Below are positions 6,105 to 9,535 of a DNA stretch of 9,535 nt, piece by piece. Position 1 is the first letter of the stretch. Every line of letters begins with the position of its first letter. The notes under the pieces are model-generated. The model made no database searches, was not told the DNA's origin, and saw only the letters and a program-made list of their open reading frames with translations. The DNA lies in contig JAAYVT010000588.1 in NCBI GenBank assembly GCA_012517025.1, positions 1 to 9,535 of the forward strand, written 5' to 3'. The position numbers were made by a program, and so were the translations under genes. This DNA is from Phyllobacteriaceae bacterium. Its GTDB lineage: Bacteria > Pseudomonadota > Alphaproteobacteria > Rhizobiales > Ancalomicrobiaceae.

Positions 6105-7214
6105 TTACAGAACGATCGTCAGTCGTTCCGCCGCTCTGGTGATCCCCGTGTAGAGCCAACGGGCGCGATGCTCGCGAAATGCATGGGATTCGTCGAAGAG
6201 CACGACGTCGTCCCACTGCGAGCCCTGCGCCTTGTGGACGGTCAACGCGTAACCGTAGTCGAATTCGTCGGAGCGTCGCCGCAGCTGCCAGGGCAGGGCG
6301 TCCTCGCCGCCCTCGAAGAAGGCGGGCAGCACCGATGCGGCGATCCGTCGCCGTCCGCCGCCGTCTTCCGGCGCCAGATCGAACTTGAGGAAGGCCCCCT
6401 TCGGCTCCTTGATTCGGGTGACGCGATAGAGACCGCCGTTCTGGATGCCCTTGGTCTTGTCGTTGCGCAGCCCGACCAGCTTCTCGCCCACCTCCGGGGT
6501 CGGCGAGCCGTGACCGCGCAGCTCGCGGATCCGGCCGTTGTAGAGGTGTCGCGTCTTGTTGCGCCCGACCAGGACCTGATCGGCGGCAAGGATGCGATCG
6601 GCGGTGATCTCGCGCCGCCGGATGATCGCCGCCGGACCGTGGTCGCCGAAGTCGAGCTCGCGCCCCTCGCGGACGTCCATCGACAGGCGGATGATCGGAT
6701 TGTCGGCGGCCTGACGGTGCACCTCCGTCAGCATCACGTTCGGCTCCGCCTCGGTGAAGAAGCCGCCGCCCTTGACCGGCGGCAGTTGCGCCGGATCGCC
6801 GAGCACCAACGTCTTCTTGCCGAAGGACAGCAGATCGCGCCCGAGCTCCTCGTCGACCATCGAACATTCGTCGACGATGATCAGGTCGGCCTTGGCCGCG
6901 TCGGAGTTGCGGTTGATCGTGAAGGAGAAGGTCTCCTCTTCTTCTTCCTCGTCCTCCGCCGGGCGTTTCGGGCGATAGATCATCGAATGGATGGTGGTGG
7001 CGCCCTCGCAGCCCTTCGAGCGCATCACCAGCGCCGCCTTGCCGGTGAAGGCGCCGAAACAGACGTCGCCGTCGATCCCTTCGGCGATGTGGCGGGCGAG
7101 CGTCGTCTTGCCGGTGCCGGCGAAGCCGAACAGCCGGAAGATCTGCGCATCGCCCCGCTTCAACCAGTCGGCGATCCCCGACAGTGCCGCGTTCTGCTCG
7201 TTCGACCAATCCAT
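6105..7214 (-). CDS. RecD/Dda-like SF1 DNA helicase (AAA-family ATPase), compact form
   Basis: A 369-aa stand-alone helicase of superfamily 1, probably a 5'-3' enzyme of the SF1B (RecD/Dda) branch. Motifs in order: Q-like NEQNAAL (5-11), Walker A GFAGTGKTT (30-38), motif Ia AFTGKAALVM (55-64), Walker B/DExx IIVDECSMVD (112-121), motif III LVLGDPAQLPPV (136-147), motif IV-like TEVHRQAADNPI (163-174), motif V YALTVHKAQGSQWDDVV (322-338), and motif VI WLYTGITRAAERLTI (353-367), close to the C-terminus. An acidic run (EDEEEEEE, 87-94) interrupts the segment between motifs Ia and II. No RecB/RecC partner or nuclease domain is present, so this is not RecBCD RecD. The ATG at 7214 matches the usual MDW-type start; GAGAGGG lies about 14 bases upstream, rather far. 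An ATG at 7292 would add 26 residues but has no ribosome site. A role in DNA repair is inferred only from the family. Confidence 0.9.
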   Translation of the reverse strand: MDWSNEQNAALSGIADWLKRGDAQIFRLFGFAGTGKTTLARHIAEGIDGDVCFGAFTGKAALVMRSKGCEGATTIHSMIYRPKRPAEDEEEEEETFSFTINRNSDAAKADLIIVDECSMVDEELGRDLLSFGKKTLVLGDPAQLPPVKGGGFFTEAEPNVMLTEVHRQAADNPIIRLSMDVREGRELDFGDHGPAAIIRRREITADRILAADQVLVGRNKTRHLYNGRIRELRGHGSPTPEVGEKLVGLRNDKTKGIQNGGLYRVTRIKEPKGAFLKFDLAPEDGGGRRRIAASVLPAFFEGGEDALPWQLRRRSDEFDYGYALTVHKAQGSQWDDVVLFDESHAFREHRARWLYTGITRAAERLTIVL

Positions 7215-7329
7215 GCGTCGTTCCACGGCCCTCTCGCCGGCGCGGCCGGACCGCTCACGAATCCCCGCCGGCGCGGCGCAGTCTGCCGACATTGGAACAA
7301 AATGGCAACAGGATGACGGAAATTCGATC

Positions 7330-7348
7330 GCCGGCGCAATTCGCCGGC
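7330..7348. promoter_or_regulatory. Stem-loop in the divergent helicase/glucosidase intergenic region
   Basis: GCCGGCG (7330-7336) and CGCCGGC (7342-7348) make a 7-bp perfect stem with loop CAATT, 73 bases before the glucosidase start. A TTGACC at 7357-7362 resembles a -35 element, but no -10 match is seen 16-18 bases later. Operator or leader hairpin are both possible; the role is not shown. The rest of the 206-bp gap (7215-7420) shows no gene. Confidence 0.3.
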
Positions 7349-7420
7349 TTCGCCGATTGACCCTCCCGAACGGAGACGCAAAGGTGCGCCCGTCTCGGCA
7401 GGTACCGTCACCGAGGATTC

Positions 7421-9535
7421 ATGGTTCGGCGTTTCTCCTCTCTCGGCTTCGTGCTCTCCCTCACTCTGCTGCTCTTCTCGCCGCCGTCGCGCGCGGAGGA
7501 GGCGGCGTCCGCCTTTCCCCCCGATCCGGCGATCGAGGCGAAGGTCGCCGATCTCCTCGCTCGCATGACGCTGGAGGAGAAGGTCGGGCAGATGTACATG
7601 GCGTCGTGGACGCCGACCATGGACGGCCGCGAGATCGCGGCAGGCACCGTCGGCGGCCTGACCAGCCTGCCCGACGGCGCGACGACGGCAAAGTGGCAGA
7701 AGGCGGCGCGCGCCTCGCGCCTCGGCATTCCGCTGCTGATCGGCCGCGACGTCATCCACGGCTATCGCACGCTGTTCCCGGTGCCGCTCGGGCTCGCCGC
7801 CTCGTTCGATCGCGAAGTTTGGCGCCGCTCGGCCGAGCTCACCGCCCGCGAGGCGCGGCCGCAGGGCATGAACCTCGCCTTCGCGCCGATGATCGACGTC
7901 TCCCGCGATCCCCGCTGGGGCCGGGTGGTCGAGGGGCCGGGCGAGGATCCGTTCATCGCCCGCGGTTTTGCCGACGCCTGGGTGCGCGGCCTCGCCGGCG
8001 GCGGCGTCGGCGCGACGCTGAAGCATTTCGTCGGCTACGGCGCGGTGCGCGCCGGCCGCGACTATGCCGAGGCCGATCTCTCCGCCTCGACCCTCGCCGA
8101 CGTCTACGAGCCGCCGTTCCGCACCGGCGTGCGGGCCGGCGCGCAGGCGGTGATGGCCGCCTTCGGCGCCCTGAACGGCGTCCCCGGCACCGCCAACCGC
8201 CACCTGCTGCGCGACGTTTTGGAGCGCGACTGGGGTTTCGACGGCCTCGTCATCTCCGACTGGGACGCGCTGCGCGAGCTGCTCAACCACGGCCTCGCCG
8301 CCGACCCGGCCGGCGCCGCCGAAAAGGCCGCGCTCGCCGGCGTCGACATGGAGATCTACGGCCGCTTCTACAAGGACCATCTCCCCGCCCTCGTCCGCTC
8401 GGGCCGGGTGCCGATGGCGGTGGTCGACGACGCCGTCGCCCGCATCCTGCGGGTGAAGTTCCGCCTCGGCCTGTTCGACGCGTCGCGCGACGTCGACCCG
8501 GTCGTCGCCGAAGCCGCGCTCGCCCGCCCCGAGACCCGGGAAGTGGCGCGCGATTTCGCCCGCCGCTCGATCATTCTGCTGCGCAACCAGGGCGACATCC
8601 TGCCGCTGGTGAAGTTGCCGCGCCGCATCGCGGTGATCGGCGAGGCGGCGGAGGACGCCAGCGACCACATGGGCTCCTGGGGGGCGCTCGCCGACCAGAA
8701 GGACACGGTGCTGTTCGTCGAAGAGATGCAGCGCCGACTGGAGCCGCGCGGCGTGAAGATCTCCTATCACGACGCCTGCGACGACGACTGCGCCGACACC
8801 GACGGCATCGACGAGGCGACGGCGCTCGCCCGTCGTGCCGATCTGATCGTCGCGGTGCTCGGCGAGCCGTGGAACATGACGGCGGAGGCCGCCTCGCGCG
8901 CCAAGCTCGGCCTGCCCAATCACGAAGGCGAACTGCTGCATCGCCTGGCTCAGACCGGCAAGCCGGTGATCCTGATCGTCTTCGCCGGCCGGCCGATGGC
9001 GCTGACCGAGTCGCTTCCCGACACCCGGGCGATCCTCTACGCCTTCTCGCCCGGCACCATGGGCGGGGCGGCGCTGGTCGATCTGCTGCTCGGCGAGGCC
9101 AATCCCTCGGCCCGTCTGCCGATGACCATGCCGCGTTCGGTCGGCCAGATCCCGATCACCTACGACGAGCTGCGCACCGGTCGCCCCGGTCCGCTCGCAC
9201 CCGGCGACGACCTGTGGTCGCGCTACGTCGACGAGGAAAACGAGCCGCTCTTCCCCTTCGGCTTCGGCTTGTCCTACACCCGCTTCGCCTATGGCGACCT
9301 CCGGCTCGCCGAGCCGCGGCTGACCAAGGACGGCACCTTGCGCGCCGAGGTGGCGGTCACCAACACCGGCAAACGGGCCGGCCGCGAGATCGTCCAGCTC
9401 TACGTCCGCCAGCTCGTCGCCTCCCGCACCCTGCCGCTGCGCCGGTTCTGGAGCATGGCGATCCTCTTCACGATGCTATTCAGCGGCGGCGTCGTGCCAT
9501 ACTACATCCTGCTGAAGTCAATCGGCCTCACGAAC
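7421..9535 (+). CDS. bglX: Periplasmic beta-glucosidase, GH3 family (BglX type), 3' end replaced or missing
   Basis: A secreted enzyme that hydrolyses beta-glucosides from the non-reducing end. A Sec signal peptide (MVRR, hydrophobic core about 8-20, probable cleavage after PPSRA at 25) is followed by the GH3 N-terminal domain. Seen there: LLARMTLEEKVGQM (45-58), GRDVIHGYRTLFP (108-120), DPRWGR (163-168), EGPGEDP (171-177), the substrate-binding KHFVGYG (201-207) and the nucleophile Asp280 in VISDWDA. The C-terminal GH3 domain carries MTAEAASR (486-493, general acid/base candidate Glu489), GRPMAL, PRSVGQIP and LFPFGFGLSYT. A fibronectin-III-like domain begins with VAVTNTGKRAG but stops matching after residue 675 (SRTLPLRR), where about 80 more residues would be expected. 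The last 30 codons look like a sugar permease. The start has GAGGA only three bases upstream of the ATG, but the signal peptide supports it. The frame runs off the right edge. Confidence 0.9.
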   Translation, partial: MVRRFSSLGFVLSLTLLLFSPPSRAEEAASAFPPDPAIEAKVADLLARMTLEEKVGQMYMASWTPTMDGREIAAGTVGGLTSLPDGATTAKWQKAARASRLGIPLLIGRDVIHGYRTLFPVPLGLAASFDREVWRRSAELTAREARPQGMNLAFAPMIDVSRDPRWGRVVEGPGEDPFIARGFADAWVRGLAGGGVGATLKHFVGYGAVRAGRDYAEADLSASTLADVYEPPFRTGVRAGAQAVMAAFGALNGVPGTANRHLLRDVLERDWGFDGLVISDWDALRELLNHGLAADPAGAAEKAALAGVDMEIYGRFYKDHLPALVRSGRVPMAVVDDAVARILRVKFRLGLFDASRDVDPVVAEAALARPETREVARDFARRSIILLRNQGDILPLVKLPRRIAVIGEAAEDASDHMGSWGALADQKDTVLFVEEMQRRLEPRGVKISYHDACDDDCADTDGIDEATALARRADLIVAVLGEPWNMTAEAASRAKLGLPNHEGELLHRLAQTGKPVILIVFAGRPMALTESLPDTRAILYAFSPGTMGGAALVDLLLGEANPSARLPMTMPRSVGQIPITYDELRTGRPGPLAPGDDLWSRYVDEENEPLFPFGFGLSYTRFAYGDLRLAEPRLTKDGTLRAEVAVTNTGKRAGREIVQLYVRQLVASRTLPLRRFWSMAILFTMLFSGGVVPYYILLKSIGLTN
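9446..9535 (+). other. Suspected chimeric segment: sugar ABC-transporter permease-like sequence
   Basis: The last 30 codons, in frame with the glucosidase, encode a hydrophobic stretch with FTMLFSGGVVPYYILL and KSIGLTN. This is the wording of LplC/YtcP-type carbohydrate ABC permeases, not of the fibronectin-III-like domain of GH3 enzymes, where an LKGF-type segment should follow SRTLPLRR. Codons such as CTA, CCA and TCA, rare in the gene before it, appear here. The join is at about 9440-9448. Assembly chimera at a contig end is favoured; a real deletion or fusion is the alternative. Confidence 0.6.

Noticed and set aside
5948..6142. A 64-aa plus-strand frame in the helicase/chemoreceptor gap
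   Set aside because: It overlaps the 3' end of the helicase gene, has no ribosome site, and its codon use does not match the real genes.
6930..6962. CTT/CTC-rich tract that could be read as a simple repeat or regulatory pyrimidine tract
   Set aside because: It is simply the coding sequence for the acidic run in the helicase, using mixed GAA/GAG codons.
7160..8941. A 593-aa open frame antisense to the glucosidase gene
   Set aside because: Low-complexity Arg/Ala/Gly/His sequence opposite a clear GH3 enzyme; no ribosome site or domain supports it.
1..9535. Defence island, biosynthetic cluster, mobile element or CRISPR array
   Set aside because: No transposase, integrase, toxin-antitoxin pair, nuclease cassette, direct-repeat array or co-oriented biosynthetic set was found; the helicase stands alone beside housekeeping genes.

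Overview
The window looks like ordinary chromosome from a high-GC alphaproteobacterium, most likely of the order Hyphomicrobiales (Rhizobiales). The evidence is strong G/C preference at third codon positions, the psd-pssA gene pair in the rhizobial order, rhizobial-type small hypothetical proteins, and several GANTC (CcrM-type) sites. No rRNA, tRNA, CRISPR array, insertion sequence or phage gene was seen. Gene identities come from recognising motifs in the translated sequence; no database search was possible.

Layout, left to right. (1) The 3' end of an Atm1/HMT-type ABC exporter gene (to 459), closed by a hairpin terminator that overlaps its stop codon. (2) A two-gene phospholipid operon, psd (530-1234) then pssA (1261-2160). 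PssA makes phosphatidylserine from CDP-diacylglycerol and serine, and Psd decarboxylates it to phosphatidylethanolamine. (3) A small convergent gene on the minus strand (2168-2416, 82 aa, unknown function), facing pssA with only 7 bp between the stop codons. (4) A 139-aa two-helix membrane protein of unknown function (2635-3054). (5) A PuuE-type allantoinase (3173-4099), followed by an 11-bp inverted repeat that probably terminates both it and the next, convergent gene. (6) A minus-strand methyl-accepting chemotaxis protein with a single Cache sensor (4163-5848). (7) A minus-strand RecD/Dda-like SF1 helicase of 369 aa (6105-7214). (8) A divergent, secreted GH3 beta-glucosidase of BglX type (7421 to the right edge).

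Apart from psd-pssA the genes are single units in alternating orientation with no shared pathway. I found no convincing sign of a new multi-gene system. The least expected signals are at the two edges. The first 70 or so bases encode a LolD/MacB-like ABC-ATPase segment fused to the Atm1-like remainder at the conserved LSGGEKQR motif. The last 90 or so bases encode a sugar-ABC-permease-like segment fused in frame to the glucosidase. Both look like chimeric joins. An assembly artefact at contig ends is the simplest explanation, and neither edge should be read as a natural fusion without read-level checking.
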